64,000 bases of DNA, taken from contig CM072341.1 of NCBI GenBank assembly GCA_036874045.1, forward strand, positions 4,538,501 to 4,602,500. Reading direction: 5' to 3'. The notes below the pieces were generated by a model that saw nothing but the letters and a program-made list of their open reading frames with translations, was not told the origin of the DNA and searched no databases. Source of the stretch: Cymodocea nodosa. Its lineage: Eukaryota; Streptophyta; Magnoliopsida; Alismatales; Cymodoceaceae. The translations under genes and the position numbers were made by a program. Below, one piece after another: positions 1-11,144 of this stretch (the first letter of the stretch is position 1; every line of letters begins with the position of its first letter).

Positions 1-1
1 G

Positions 2-133
2 CAAATTGAAAGTCTTACCAACAGTGAGAAATTCAAAGCAATGACTTTATTGGAAAGAAAAGAACTAGCAGAGCAATTTCTTAGCATCCCAACAGATATG
101 AGGGTAGAATAGATTAAGTATCACAACTTATGA
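2..133 (+). pseudogene. 3' end of Harbinger Myb/SANT-like partner ORF (partial)
   Basis: Reading from base 2, the frame gives QIESLTNSEKFKAMTLLERK, followed by a short hydrophilic tail. This resembles the C-terminal end of the Myb/SANT-like DNA-binding protein that accompanies PIF/Harbinger transposases and helps bring them to the transposon ends. The frame meets TAG at 110-112, then six codons (IKYHNL) and TGA at 131-133. I cannot tell whether the first stop is natural or a mutation. The start and the Myb domain lie outside the window. The position, in the same direction and about 250 bases before the transposase ATG, agrees with the usual paired arrangement. Confidence 0.45.
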
Positions 134-381
134 ATGTACTTTTCTATTGTTGAGTAATGTTGATGGATGTGATGAACTTTATTATTGTGGTGAATAATGT
201 GTAATGTTGAATTTTAGACAATGATGATGACTATTGATTTTCATATGTGAATGCTTTATTGCTTGATATTTTATATAAATATTGTTATGTAAAATAAATG
301 TTTTTATTATTGTTGAAGATTCTTATATATTTTTAGGAAAATGTGTACTAATCTCATTACTTCTTGTAGGTAATAATTATC

Positions 382-1766
382 ATGAATGGTATGGATGGTT
401 TGGAATTGTTAAAGAATATGCTTGAGGAAGAAGAGGAAGAAGCGGGAAGACGACGAACGTTACTTCTTTCACTATGGAACTTCCTTGCAGGTGTTGCATG
501 TATGTCAAGTACATTGACTAATATTACACATCTCATTTATAGTAGAGAAGGGCATGACTACATTAGAAGGTTATTAGATCCATCATTACCACATCAAGCA
601 TATAATTGTCAAAAAATATATAGAATGAGTCAACATGTATTTCTTGACTTCTGTAATTTGTTACGAAGAGAAGGTGGCATGGGAAATACAAGCAATGTTA
701 GTGTTGAAGAGAAGTTTGCAATCTTTCTTGTCACTGTTGGTCAAAACCAACGATATGGAGTAACAAGGGAGCGCTTCTCTCGGTCTACATGGACTGTTAG
801 TACGTACTTCAATGAAGTACTTAATGCAATTTTGAACTTGCATAAACAACTTCTTGCAATGCCTCCAACATCAACTCCAAGTAGAATACTGAATGATTCA
901 AATGTGTATCCCTATTTTAAGGTAAATATATATTTTCATATGAAATTGATTTGTATATTATTTTTTTCTCATTTTCTTATTCATATGTTAACAGAATTGC
1001 ATTGGTGCTATTGGTGGAACACATATTAAGGCAACTATTTATGGACGACAAACAGCAAGATTTAGAAATAGAAAAGGAGAGTTAAGTCAAAATGTTATGG
1101 CCGTATATAATTTTGATATGGAATTTACATATATTCTTAGTGGTTGGGAAGGATCAGCTTCTGACGCAAGAATCCTTTAAGATGCCGTCACAAGACATCA
1201 TCCATTCAAGGTTCCACCAGGTATAAAATGACATTATTGAATATATATTTTTTATTTATACTAATTTTTAATTATTTACAGGAAAGTTTTACTTGGTTGA
1301 TGCTGGTTATCCTAATCGACCTGAATTTATTTGTCCATATCAGGGAGTGAGATATCATCTATCTGAATATGAAAATAATAGAGTTCTAGAAAATGCAGTC
1401 GAAAACTTCAATTACAGACATTCACAATTAAGATTAGTGATTGAGCGATCATTTGGAGTTGTTAAACATCGTTTTGCAATCTTACGAGGACATATGCCGT
1501 ATCCTTATGATACACAAACGAAGATTGTGATGGCTTACTTCCTATTACATAATTTTATACGTAAAGCTGACAGAGCAGATTTATTAGAAGATCTAGAAGA
1601 TGAGTTAGCTGAATTTGATCTAGAAAATGAAGAAATTGGAATTACTGAAGATGAGCTTTCACAGATAGATAGTACATTAGAAATGACACAAGAACGAAGA
1701 AAACAAATAGCAGATGAAATGCGTGACAACATGAAGACTACCATGTGGGATGGACGTGACTTTTAA
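382..1766 (+). pseudogene. PIF/Harbinger DDE transposase, three exons, inactivated
   Basis: Exons are 382-921, 995-1220 and 1282-1766. Both introns are short, AT-rich and GT-AG (donors GTAAAT at 922 and GTATAA at 1221; acceptors end at 994 and 1281). Exon 1 encodes the helical N-terminal region typical of plant Harbinger nucleases, with a Glu-rich stretch near residue 16. Exons 2 and 3 encode the DDE_4 nuclease fold: block NCIGAIGGTHI, block GWEGSASDARIL with the second acidic residue, and block VIERSFGVVKHRF with the catalytic Glu. The first block normally reads DGTHI, so the first catalytic Asp is changed to Gly here. An in-frame TAA at 1178-1180 follows the second block. The C-terminal tail is acidic and ends MWDGRDF. 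With two independent lesions this copy is dead, although the splice sites and most of the frame remain intact, suggesting fairly recent loss. Confidence 0.9.
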
Positions 1767-1869
1767 ATTATTTCATATGTAACTTTGTCAAATTGTTATG
1801 TTACAATATTTGAATATTTGTATGTTGACAATTTATATTTATGTTGTGAATTTTATTTATATATTGGAT

Positions 1870-1979
1870 GTTAGTTAACAATTTTGAAAAGTAATTGTTT
1901 GTGATATGTTATGTTCAAATAGGTAATACACAATACAACTTTTGTTCAATTTGTTCAAATTGATATTATTAATAAATAT
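1870..1979 (+). repeat. Direct repeat, left copy, downstream of the transposase
   Basis: Starts GTTAGTTAACAATTTTGAAA. A second copy lies at 3434-3540 and is about 90% identical by eye, with one short gap. The two copies bracket the satellite-like arrays, so these may have entered by duplication of, or recombination between, this segment. Confidence 0.8.
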
Positions 1980-2044
1980 AAATAAGAAGACTTAATATTT
2001 TTTCTTAAAATATAAGTTTTCTTTTTCTTTTATTTTTTGGGAAA

Positions 2045-2690
2045 CCGTTAGACCACCTTCGATGCGATCGACAAAATTTTCTTCATTTTTATCTTTCTTC
2101 GGTTCAACACTCCGACTAACTTAAGTGTTTTTTGTTTTTTCCTTCGGTCAAACCGAAGTCTGAACTTTAGTCTGACCGAAGTTTTTAAGTTTTTTATTTT
2201 TTTTCGGTTAGACCGAATTTTTTCCTTCGGTCCAATCAAAGTTTTATAGTTTTTTTACTTTTTTTTCAGTTAGACTAAATTTCTTCCTTCGGTCTGATCA
2301 AAGTTTTTTCGTTTTTTTACTTTTTTTTCGGTTAGACCGAATTTTTTCCTTCGATCCGACTGAAGTTTTTTCGTTTTTTTACTTTTTTTCCGGTCAGACC
2401 GAAGTTTTTTATTTTTTTTTAGTCAGATAAAATTTTTTCCTTTAGTCCGACTGAAGTCTTTTAATTTTTTTCTGTTTGATCGAGCTTCGGTTTAAACGAT
2501 TTTTTTTTACTTTTATTTTTTTTTTCAGTCTGACTAACTGAAACTTTTTTATTTTTTTATATTTTTCTTTGGTCAGATCGAAGCTCAGTCTTCGATTGAA
2601 CATAAGTTTTTCAGTTTTTTATTTTTTTCGGTCAGACCGAATCTCAACTTCGGTCTAATTGAAGTTTTTGATTTTTTATATTTATTTTTT
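2045..2690. repeat. Degenerate minisatellite built on TTCGGT...ACCGAA
   Basis: About ten imperfect units of roughly 50-60 bases. Each has T-rich runs separated by a palindromic core of the form TTCGGTC-GACCGAA. One strand is almost pure pyrimidine between cores. No credible coding: the minus-strand frame over 2048-2239 is only low-complexity Lys/Arg sequence. Each core could fold into a small hairpin. Confidence 0.75.
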
Positions 2691-2696
2691 TGATTT

Positions 2697-3180
2697 TAAA
2701 TTAAAATAAAAAGAAAAAAATTTACAATATTTTCGATAGTCAATTCATCATTCAAACACATTATTTTATTTATAAATACATTTATTAATTTTCAATTGTT
2801 AATTTTTTTTATTTATTTTTTTAATTTTAAATTAAAAAAAAAAAATTTACAACGTTTTTGATAATCAATTCATCATTCAAACACATTATTTTATTTATAA
2901 ATACATTTATTAATTTTTTATATTTATTTTTTTTATTTTAAATTAAAAAAAAAAAAAATATATTTACAACGTTTTTGATAATCAATTCATCATTCAAACA
3001 CATTATTTTATTTATAAATAAACTTATTAATTTTCATCAGTTGATTTTTTATATTTGTTTTCTTTATTTTAAATTAAAATAAAAATAAATAAATTTACAA
3101 CGTTTCCGATAATTAATTCATCATTCAAACACATTATTTTATTTATAAATACATTTATTAATTTTCAATTGTTACATCAA
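2697..3180. repeat. Four-copy tandem repeat, about 117-131 bp unit
   Basis: The marker CAATTCATCATTCAAACACA recurs at about 2741, 2866 and 2983, with a slightly altered copy at 3114. The units contain TTTACAACGTTTTTGATAAT and an A-rich/T-rich tail. Units 2 and 3 are the most alike, suggesting local expansion. Confidence 0.85.
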
Positions 3181-3433
3181 GTTCTATGTTTAAACAAGTT
3201 TGTATTACATTTATTAATTTTTTAACAACTTTTACTTTAACATTTATGAATTTTGTATACATCAACCTTTATGTTTACATTTATTAATGTATATAAGAGA
3301 GGTATCATATTCTATTTTTTATTTTTTATTTTTCGTTAGATTTCAACTAGGCCCAAATTGGCCCACGGGCCAGCCTAGGCCCTGCCCGAATCAACCCACG
3401 GACTAACCTAGCTTGGCCGAATAATATATTTAC
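3181..3433. other. Noncoding stretch in the transposon 3' region
   Basis: AT-rich with no ORF. It has one short GC-rich island at about 3350-3420 with GGCCCACGGGCC-like inverted sequence, out of keeping with its surroundings. It could be the end of another small element; I cannot identify it. Confidence 0.4.
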
Positions 3434-3540
3434 GTTAGTTAACAATTTCGAAAGGTAATTGGTTGTAATATGGTATGTTCAAATATGTAATACACAATAC
3501 AACTTTTGTTCAATTTGTTTATGATATTATTAATAAATAA
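3434..3540 (+). repeat. Direct repeat, right copy
   Basis: Partner of 1870-1979, same orientation, about 1.56 kb apart. Small differences between the copies show that the duplication is not brand new. Confidence 0.8.
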
Positions 3541-3805
3541 ATATTTTTATTTTTGATATTTTTTTTAAAAAATGTAAGTATTATGATGTGAAGAAATAGA
3601 GTAAATTAAAATTAATTATTAGAATTCTTTGATTAAAAAAATATATTTCAATTCTGAACATTCCATCTAGCACAAACCCCACTATGGGAATCTTAACTTT
3701 CCTAAGTTTCTAAGACGTGCACAAACAACCCTTCATTTCTCAAGAATCTGGACTTTCTAATTCACAGGAATTTGAACTTTCCATTTCCTTCATTTCTTAA
3801 CTTTC

Positions 3806-3828
3806 CGACATGCACAAACACCCCCTTA
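3806..3828 (+). repeat. Right terminus of the Harbinger element plus TTA
   Basis: The sequence runs into TGCACAAACACCCCC, ending at 3825, which on the other strand reads GGGGGTGTTTG, the usual PIF/Harbinger tip. The next three bases are TTA, as expected for the 3-bp target repeat. A similar but imperfect tip-like motif (GTGCACAAACAACCC) lies inside, near 3717, and could be a subterminal transposase-binding repeat. Confidence 0.75.
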
Positions 3829-4084
3829 GGAACTTATTGGATTTTGGGTGATATTTGACTCTTCATTGTATTTATGTAATTTATACTTATTAATTTGTAA
3901 TTAGAATTTTTAGGATGACTTTAATGAAGTAAATGTCTTGCTAAACAATTATTTTCATGAATTTAATTAAGACAAGCTCCTTTTGGATTGACACGCTCTT
4001 GCATATGCTTAATACAATAGGTACCGTGCACTTGTGGTTTATAAATGTAAAATTTGGGTTTTTCGTGTATTTAATTGAATAACA
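3829..4084. other. Unassigned spacer with a distant LTR-like motif
   Basis: No gene. At about 3990-4050 the run GATTGACACGCTCTTGCATA, followed by AATACAATAGGTACCGTGCA, echoes the Athila LTR segment at 4400-4450. This is probably a decayed fragment of an older, related LTR. Confidence 0.4.
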
Positions 4085-4637
4085 ACAAATTACCTTACAT
4101 TAGTATTGCTTAATGATAAATCTAGTGTTTATTAACATTAAAGAGCTTAATCAATGTTATTTACAATCTATGGAACCGCCTAATAGTTGGCCGAATTCCT
4201 CTGTAAATAACAGTATTAAATAGGAAAGGCAGGCTCGTGGAGTTAACTTAAGTCCACAAGGTTAGTCCGCTAAGTTAGCCATAACTCAATGAACTTAGTC
4301 TGTTGAGTTAATTGTAACTCAACGGAGAGCTTATTGAATATATAAATTTGATTGTTAAAAATGAAACAGTTCGCAATTCTTAAGCAATTCCCTATGGGAT
4401 CGACCTGTACTTGCACACTAATACAATAGACATTATGCACTTGCAGTTAAAATACAAATTAGAATTAATATCTAATTTATATGAAAGGTTGTTTGTTTAC
4501 TTCTAAAAAGGAATTCAGTGATATAAGCATAAAGATAAATTAACTAAGTAAAAACAGAAGTTAACAAATCCAAGTTTTTTTGGCGCATTGCTGGGTAACC
4601 AATCAACTTTTCTAGTGCCATGCTAGAGATCCAAACA
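4085..4637 (+). repeat. Athila 5' LTR remnant (3' quarter only)
   Basis: Matches, in reverse, the primer-site end of the LTR at 36447-38464. It keeps the GGGATCGACCTGTACTTGCA segment, the GTTGAGTTA/TAACTCAAC hairpin at 4301-4324 and an end in AAACA. The first roughly 1.5 kb of the LTR is absent. Confidence 0.8.
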
Positions 4638-4644
4638 AGTTTTC

Positions 4645-4662
4645 TAGCGCCGTTGCCGGGGA
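4645..4662 (+). other. Primer-binding site, tRNA-Asp type
   Basis: Reads TAGCGCCGTTGCCGGGGA, one base off the TGGCGCCGTTGCCGGGGA common to Athila and Tat elements. It lies seven bases after the LTR end. Confidence 0.85.
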
Positions 4663-4738
4663 ATTCATATAAGCAGCTATTAGGGCTGTTTTATTTTAAT
4701 AGCCAGAGTGTTGTGTGTTTTCTTCTATAATTGAGAAT

Positions 4739-5669
4739 ATGGTATATGCTTATGCTCAAAGATTTCTGAAACCTGTAGTTAGCATATGTGAATTCTGGAA
4801 TTCTGAAGGTCACGACATTTCTGACTGTTTAAAACTAAGACGTTTGTAGATGGCTAGATCCCATGAACAACAAATGAATTATCCATAGTATAATAGAGCC
4901 GAGTATGAGAATCCTATAGTTTACCCAACTGATGGTCAGTATAGAATGTGTAATATGTTGAGAGACACAGAAGTTTGTGATAGGTATGAGAGACTGGAGT
5001 GTAGTATAGAGCAAAACCTGGACAAACTAGAATACTTTATGTGTCAACAACAAGAAGTCAACCAATTAAACTATAAGGAAGCATATTCAGAACCTAAAAT
5101 GGATATAATTTATGAAACTGAAAAAACCATAATGAAAATTGATCAAAAATTGAATGCAATGAGATTAGATGATCTAGAAAGAAAACTAAAAGCATTTGAC
5201 GAATATACAATGAAAATACAAGTTATACAATAAGACAATGGAAATTATAATGTTATATAGATCTGCATAATTTTCAAAATACACAACCAAAAGAAAATAC
5301 TAATGCAAGAGAATTTAAAGAATGTACTTTAAAACTAAAAACAATTGAAGATCATAATCACGAAAATGATATACAAGAACATCACGAGAGTAACGAAAAT
5401 CTGGAAGATGTATGTATAACATTAAGATCTAGAACTGATATACCACCAAGAACTCAAAATGAAAATAATATGAAGGTGGATAAGAGTAAAAATCAAAATG
5501 ATAATGAAAATGTAATAGTTGAAAATCTAGAAATCATTGAAGAACAATCTGAATCTACTAATGAGACTAAAAATGATCAAACAAATCAATTGAAAGAAAA
5601 AGAATCTTTTAAATCACAATCTTTAGCACCCTATCATGAAAGATTACAACAAACAATACCTGAAAAATA
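4739..5669 (+). pseudogene. Zinc-knuckle and linker segment ahead of pol (Athila, outer copy 1)
   Basis: The beginning carries a CEF-x5-GH-x4-C pattern resembling a retroviral CCHC knuckle, then a Tyr/Asn-rich part, a coiled-coil-like stretch around 4990-5230 (MIYETEKTIMKIDQKL type) and an acidic Asn/Glu/Lys-rich linker to the protease. In ordinary Athila elements this is the tail of gag. Here no capsid-like gag domain precedes it, because gag lies behind ORF3. Fossil with several breaks. Confidence 0.65.
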
Positions 5670-5736
5670 AGAAAAAATTAGAGAAATTTTTGAAAAAGTG
5701 CAAGTTAACATTCCTTTGTTAGATCTACTGTAGAAA

Positions 5737-8700
5737 ATGCCACCTTGTGCTAAATTTCTGAAGGATTGGTGTACTAAGAAAAGAGAGCGAAAAGTTCTTA
5801 GAAAGGTCTTTTTAGCTGAGCAAAGTAGTTCCCTATTCCTACCACAAATTCCTAAAAAGTTATCTGATCCTGGAATCCCTGTTATATCATGCACCATAGG
5901 AAATACCATTCTAGAAAGAACCTTAATAGACTTAAGTGCAGGTATAAATGTTATGCCAAGTGATATATTTACATCCTTAGGATTAGAAGGCTTAACTCCT
6001 ACTAGTACGGTTATTCAATTAGCTGATAGAAGTATAAGATACCCTAGAGGAAAAATAGAGGATATCTTGATTAAAATCAAAAACTTTATATATCCTATTG
6101 ATATTGTAATTTTGGATTTCCAACAAATTAAGCATAAAAATAGTGATACATCTTTAATTTTGGGAAGGCCATTTTTAGCAACATGAAGGGGTGTTATAAA
6201 TTGTAAAACTGGAGTAATGAAGTTAGCATATGGTAATGAGGATACTCAATTAAATATTTTCAAACCAGAAAGGTTTGAGGAGTTAGAAATATCCTTACAT
6301 ACCATAGACTTTTTAGAGGATGAAGGAGATATGTTAGATGATGTGATTCAAGAAGAATTAAATATGTAAATCAATTCTGAAACTTTAGAGGAAAGTGAAA
6401 GCATAAATATAGAAGGAGATCTGGAAGAAATTAATTTAGAAAATGATGATGTTCAATTAGGAGCTCTAGCTTCTCATGGGCAACATTTAGAATTAAAACA
6501 TTTACCTCCTAAATTAACCTATATATTTCTGGAAGAGAAACGAACATGTCCAATCATTATTGCTTCAAATTTAAAAGATGATCAAATAGCCAAATTAAAA
6601 GATGTAGTAAAAAGTTATAAAGAAGCAATAGATGGACTATGACTGATTTAAAAGGGTTAAGTTCAACTTTATGCTGTCACCACATATATTTAGAAGAGAA
6701 TGCTAAACCTGTTAGAATTCCTGAGAGGAGATTAAATCCAAACCTTAAAGAAGTAGTTAGGAAAGAAATAGTGAAATGGTTAGATAATGACATAATTTAT
6801 CTGATTTCTGATAGCTCGTGGGTTAGCCCAATCCATGTAGTTCCCAAGAAATCAGGATTAACAGTTATTAGGAATGAAAGTCAAGACTTGATACCTACTA
6901 GAATTCAATCAGGCTGGAGAGTATGTATAGACTATAGAAAGTTGAATGTTGTGACTAGGAAAGATCATTTTTTCTTACCTTTTATAGATCAAATGTTGGA
7001 AAGATTAGCAGGGCAATAATATTTTTGTTTCCTAGACAGGTATTCAGGTTATAATCAAATTTCAGTAGCATTAGAGGATCAAGAGAAAACAACTTTCACC
7101 TGTCCTAATGGAACTTATGCTTTTAAGAGAATGCCATTTGGATTATGCAATGCACCAGCCACCTTTCAAAGATGTATGCATGGCATATTTACTGGAATGA
7201 CTAAAGATTTTTTAGAAATATTTATGGATGATTTTACTATTTATGGCAACTCATATGAAGTTTGTTTAAAAAATTTAGACTAAATATTAAAACGCTGTGT
7301 GGAAAAATATTTGGTTTTAAATTGGGAAAAATGTCACTTCATGGTTAAACAAGGAATAGTCTTAGGGCATGTTGTTTCTAAGAAAGGGTTGAAAGTAGAT
7401 AAAGCTAAAATAGAAGTAATTTCTAATCTACCAGAACCTAAATCAGTAAAAGATATTAGATCATTTCTAGGACATGCTGGTTTTTATAGAAGATTTATTA
7501 AAGACTTTAACAAAATAGCTAGACCTTTAACTAATCTATTAAAAGATGTCCCATTCAACTTTGATAAAAATTGCAAGGAATCATTTTTTAGACTTAAAAC
7601 TAGCTTAATTTCAACTCCTATAATTCAAGCACTTGATTGGAGTCATCCATTTGAATTAATGTGCGATGCATCTGATTTTGCTGTAGGAGCAGTGTTGGGA
7701 CAGAAGATAGAAAAATCTCCTAGAGTGATTCATTATGCAAGCAAAACCTTAAATGATTCTCAAGTTAATTACATAACTACTGAAAAAGAACTATTAGCTG
7801 TTGTGTTTGCCTTAGAAAAGTTTAGATCATATCTGATTGGAGCTAAAATAATAGTATACATGGATCATTCAGCTTTAAAACACCTAATAGTAAAAAAAGA
7901 GACTAAGCCTAGATTGATCCGATGGATATTATTATTACAAGAATTTGATTTAGAAATTAAAGATAAAAAAGGTTGTGAGAATGTAGTAGCAGATCATTTA
8001 TCAAGATTACAAATAGAAAAATCAAATATTGAAATTAAGGATAATTTTCCTGATGAACAATTAATGATCATCAACACAATGCCTTGGTATGCAGACATAG
8101 TTAATTACTTAGTTACTGGTTTAACACTTAAGGATTGGAATAGACCGGATAAGAAATTGTTCTTCTCAAGAGTAAAATATTACTATTGGGAAGACCCATA
8201 CTTATTTAAGAAATGTCCTGATCTGGTTTTAAGGTGGTGTGTTCTAGAAACTGAATATCATAGCATATTGTCTTTCTGTCATGACCAAGCTTGTGGAGGG
8301 TATTTTGGCTTAGGGAAAACTACTGTAAAAATTTTGCAATGTGGATTTTATTAGCCAACACTATCCAAAGATGCTCATAAATATTGCTTAAATTGTTTAA
8401 GATGTCAACAAATAGAAAGAATATCAAAGAGGAATATGATGCCTCTTAATCCTATTGTTGAGGTTGAAATCTTTGATGTGTGGGGAATAGATTTTATGGG
8501 TCCATTTCCTATGTCTAATCAATTTAATTATATATTGTTGGGGGTGGATTATGTATCTAAATGGATATAAGCTATTCCTACAAAAACTAATGACAACAAA
8601 GTGGTAATACAATTTATAAGAACCAATATATTTGCTAGATTTGGAATACCTAAAGCTATTAGTGATAGAGGAACTCATTTTTGTCACAGAAGTTTTGAAG

Positions 8701-9383
8701 CCTTAATGAAGAAATATGGAGTAAACCACAAAATTGCAACATCATATCATTCGCAAACAAGTGGACAAGTAGAAAGTGCAAACAAACAAATTAAGTTAAT
8801 CTTAGAAAAAGTAGTAAATCCTACTAGAATAGATTGGGCTAAAAGATTGATAGATGCCCTTTGGGCTTATAGAACTACTTATAAGACAAGCTTAGGTATG
8901 TCACCTTTTAGGGTAGTTTATGGAAAAAGTTGTCATTTACTAGTTGAAATAGAACATAAAGCTTATTGGGCATTAAAAACTTTGAACACTAATTTAAATC
9001 AAGCTGCTAAAAATAGGAAAATGCAATTAATTGAATTAGAAGAATTTAGGAATGAAGCTTATTCGAAGACTATAAGAGAAAAAGAGAAAATGAAATTCTA
9101 GCATGATAGGAAAATTATTCCAAAAATCTTTGAAATAGGATAAGAAGTATATCTTTACATGGCTAGACTCCATAACCATCTAGGAAAATTAAGATCTAGA
9201 TGGGTAGGACCTTACATAATTCGAAATATTTATCCTTATGGAGCTATTGAGATTGAAAATCCTAAAAATCAGAATATCTTTAAAGTAAATGGACAAAGAC
9301 TTAGACTTATTCTGAAAATACCAAAAAGCTCCTTTGGAATTATAGAAGAAGTCAGAGTAGAAGACTACTTGAGCTTTACTTAG
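5737..9383 (+). pseudogene. pol: Athila pol, outer copy 1 (PR-RT-RH-IN)
   Basis: Protease-like part at 5737-6190 (LIDLSAGINVMPSDIF, ending ILGRPFLAT). Reverse transcriptase at about 6640-7520 ([54 protein letters not shown]). RNase H at about 7600-8030 ([32 protein letters not shown]). Integrase at about 8040-9383, with its zinc finger (HDQACGG ... CLRC) and core ([27 protein letters not shown]). The sequence is Athila-like throughout, with no chromodomain at the end. It aligns with the minus-strand copy at 31660-35331. Fossil, with roughly eight breaks. Confidence 0.9.
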
Positions 9384-9990
9384 TAAGAAATTAGTTTTTA
9401 TTTTATTTTCATATAAAAAAAATTAAAAAATATAAAAAATCGTTGCGGTTCAACTGATTGGATCCATCGGTATGACCGGAACATAAAAAATCTATATTAA
9501 TTTTTAGTAAAAAAAAAAAAATTTGGTTTTACCAAAACATAGTATCGGTTCAAACGAAAAAAAAGTTGATCTAATCGAAACATAGTATTGGTTAAACCGG
9601 TAAAAACCAAAAAAAAAAAAAACTATTATCTCTAGTTTTTTTTATTATATTTGTTTATACGGGAGGTCTGTTGAGTTACGCTTAACTCAACGAGCTTACT
9701 CGATTGAGTCTTGAGTTAGTCAATGAGCTTATTCCGTTGAGTTAACTGTAACTCAACGGAGTACTGTAGTTAAGGCCACGGACTTAGTCCATAGAGTTAT
9801 CTGTAATTCCATAGATGAGAGAGTGAGAGTTTTGTTTGAGAAATGACCCGATTATCCGCCTAAACTTAGGACTTATTTAAACTAAAACTTACAGTTTTGG
9901 GGGCATTATCTAGCAAATCATTTAGAACTTAGAACAGAAAGATCAAAGCGATTCCGTACCATTGTATAATTCCATGATGAGGAAGATGAT
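9384..9990 (+). other. Spacer between integrase and ORF3, hairpin-rich
   Basis: No gene. The first half has A-runs separated by CGGTT/AACCG dyads (about 9440-9610). The second half (about 9660-9810) holds GTTGAGTTA/TAACTCAAC dyads. The same layout is found at 31066-31659 and 15891-16449. Confidence 0.7.
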
Positions 9991-11144
9991 GCTCGAGTTC
10001 TAGGAAGATGCGATTGACATATCACAATTTCTGAAAGAGTCAAGAGGAAGAAGAAAGAATAGAAATTGAACAAGAAGCTGAACAAAGCCATATGGACAAA
10101 AATAACTTTATAGATTCGACTGAATTTAATGAAACAATTCAAGACAGAGTGGAGAGTTCTGCTAGCTCACCACCATAGACAAAAGTAGAAGAAAATGTTT
10201 AGGAATCTGTAGAACATTTTCAGCAAGTTCAAGTTCAGCTTATGGAAGAGGAAGATCGAGAACAAACCCCTCTGAAACAATAAAGTCACATTCTTGACCC
10301 AACTGAAGCAATAGTTCTGAATGAAGTATACTTTTGGAGTTAGGAAGCTTATAATAAATACCAAGAGATTAGGGGTTATGATATCATATACAGTAGGCCA
10401 GTAAATTGGGACGGAATGTAAGAAATTAAGGAATTATTTGAATTTCGGGGTCTGCTACAATTTATTTCTCAGTAGAAAGGGCATGCAATATATGAAAATC
10501 TAGTGCCCTGCTTCTATGCTAATTTAAGAGAAAAGGAAGGACAATTAATTTCCAACGTGGAGGAAGCTGATGTACAGATAACACTAGAGCTTCTCCACAA
10601 CATTCTTGGATTGAAGAATGAAGGAAAAGAAATTTTGGAAAGCACAAATGTCGTTGAATGGACAGAGTAGGAAATCAAGGACAGTTTGGCTATCAATCCT
10701 GGTATGCCATTATTAAATAGACTGAAGCATTTAAATGGTAAAGCACACATGATAACTAACAGTTTGATTAAAAATGTCTACCAACGACAAGGCCATGACA
10801 TTGAACTAAGTCAATTTGTCAAGTGGGTCACTTATGCAGTTGTGAATAGAATTCAAGTTAATTGGTGTCAAGTCTTCCTATCCAAGATGAAGTCTGCAAA
10901 GAAGAAATTAGTTTATGGAGATTTGATACCTATATTGATGGTAAATTATATTGATTTCATGAAGTGGACATCCAAAATGATAAGATCAAGAACCATTTCA
11001 GTGAAAGAATACAAAAATTATGTTGCAGCTAAAGTATTTGTACCTTTTGGAGGCATTATTGAAGTTGTAGAAAGGATAGAACAATTAGAGCAACAATTAG
11101 AAAAACTCCAGAAGGAAGTAGATGAAATTAAGAATAGAGGCTAA
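9991..11144 (+). pseudogene. ORF3 (envelope position), outer copy 1, shortened N-terminus
   Basis: Starts in the Glu/Gln-rich middle of ORF3; the N-terminal third present at 16450-17300 and 30100-31065 is missing. The better preserved 3' half (10686-11144) encodes a helical domain with LNGKAHMITNSLIKNVYQR, RIQVNWCQVF, KKLVYGDLIPIL and a C-terminal leucine-rich coiled coil (RIEQLEQQLEKLQKEVDEI). Athila elements often carry an ORF here, called env-like by position; I see no convincing signal peptide or membrane segment, so the name is not supported. It resembles ORF3 of the SIRE-like elements in this window. Fossil, several breaks. Confidence 0.75.

Larger units (their letters stand above)
1..3825 (+). 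mobile_element. PIF/Harbinger DNA transposon, 3' part
   Basis: The left end is cut off by the window edge. In order it holds the end of a Myb/SANT-like partner gene, a three-exon DDE transposase, a long noncoding 3' region with two tandem arrays, and a right terminus ending in five C followed by TTA. PIF/Harbinger elements are known for the two-gene plan, for ends of the GGGGGTGTTTG kind and for a 3-bp TWA target duplication; all three fit here. The transposase has a stop and a changed catalytic Asp, so this copy should not encode an active enzyme. About 2 kb of sequence after the transposase is unusually long for the family and is explained by the repeats. The left TSD cannot be checked. Confidence 0.85.

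Noticed and set aside
3346-3420. GC-rich island as a possible promoter or gene start
   Set aside because: It is short, palindromic and inside a transposon, with no frame following.
10514-10750. Minus-strand frame over ORF3, with counterparts at 29278-29512
   Set aside because: Mirror frames of the real ORF3 on the other strand; they follow from its codon use.
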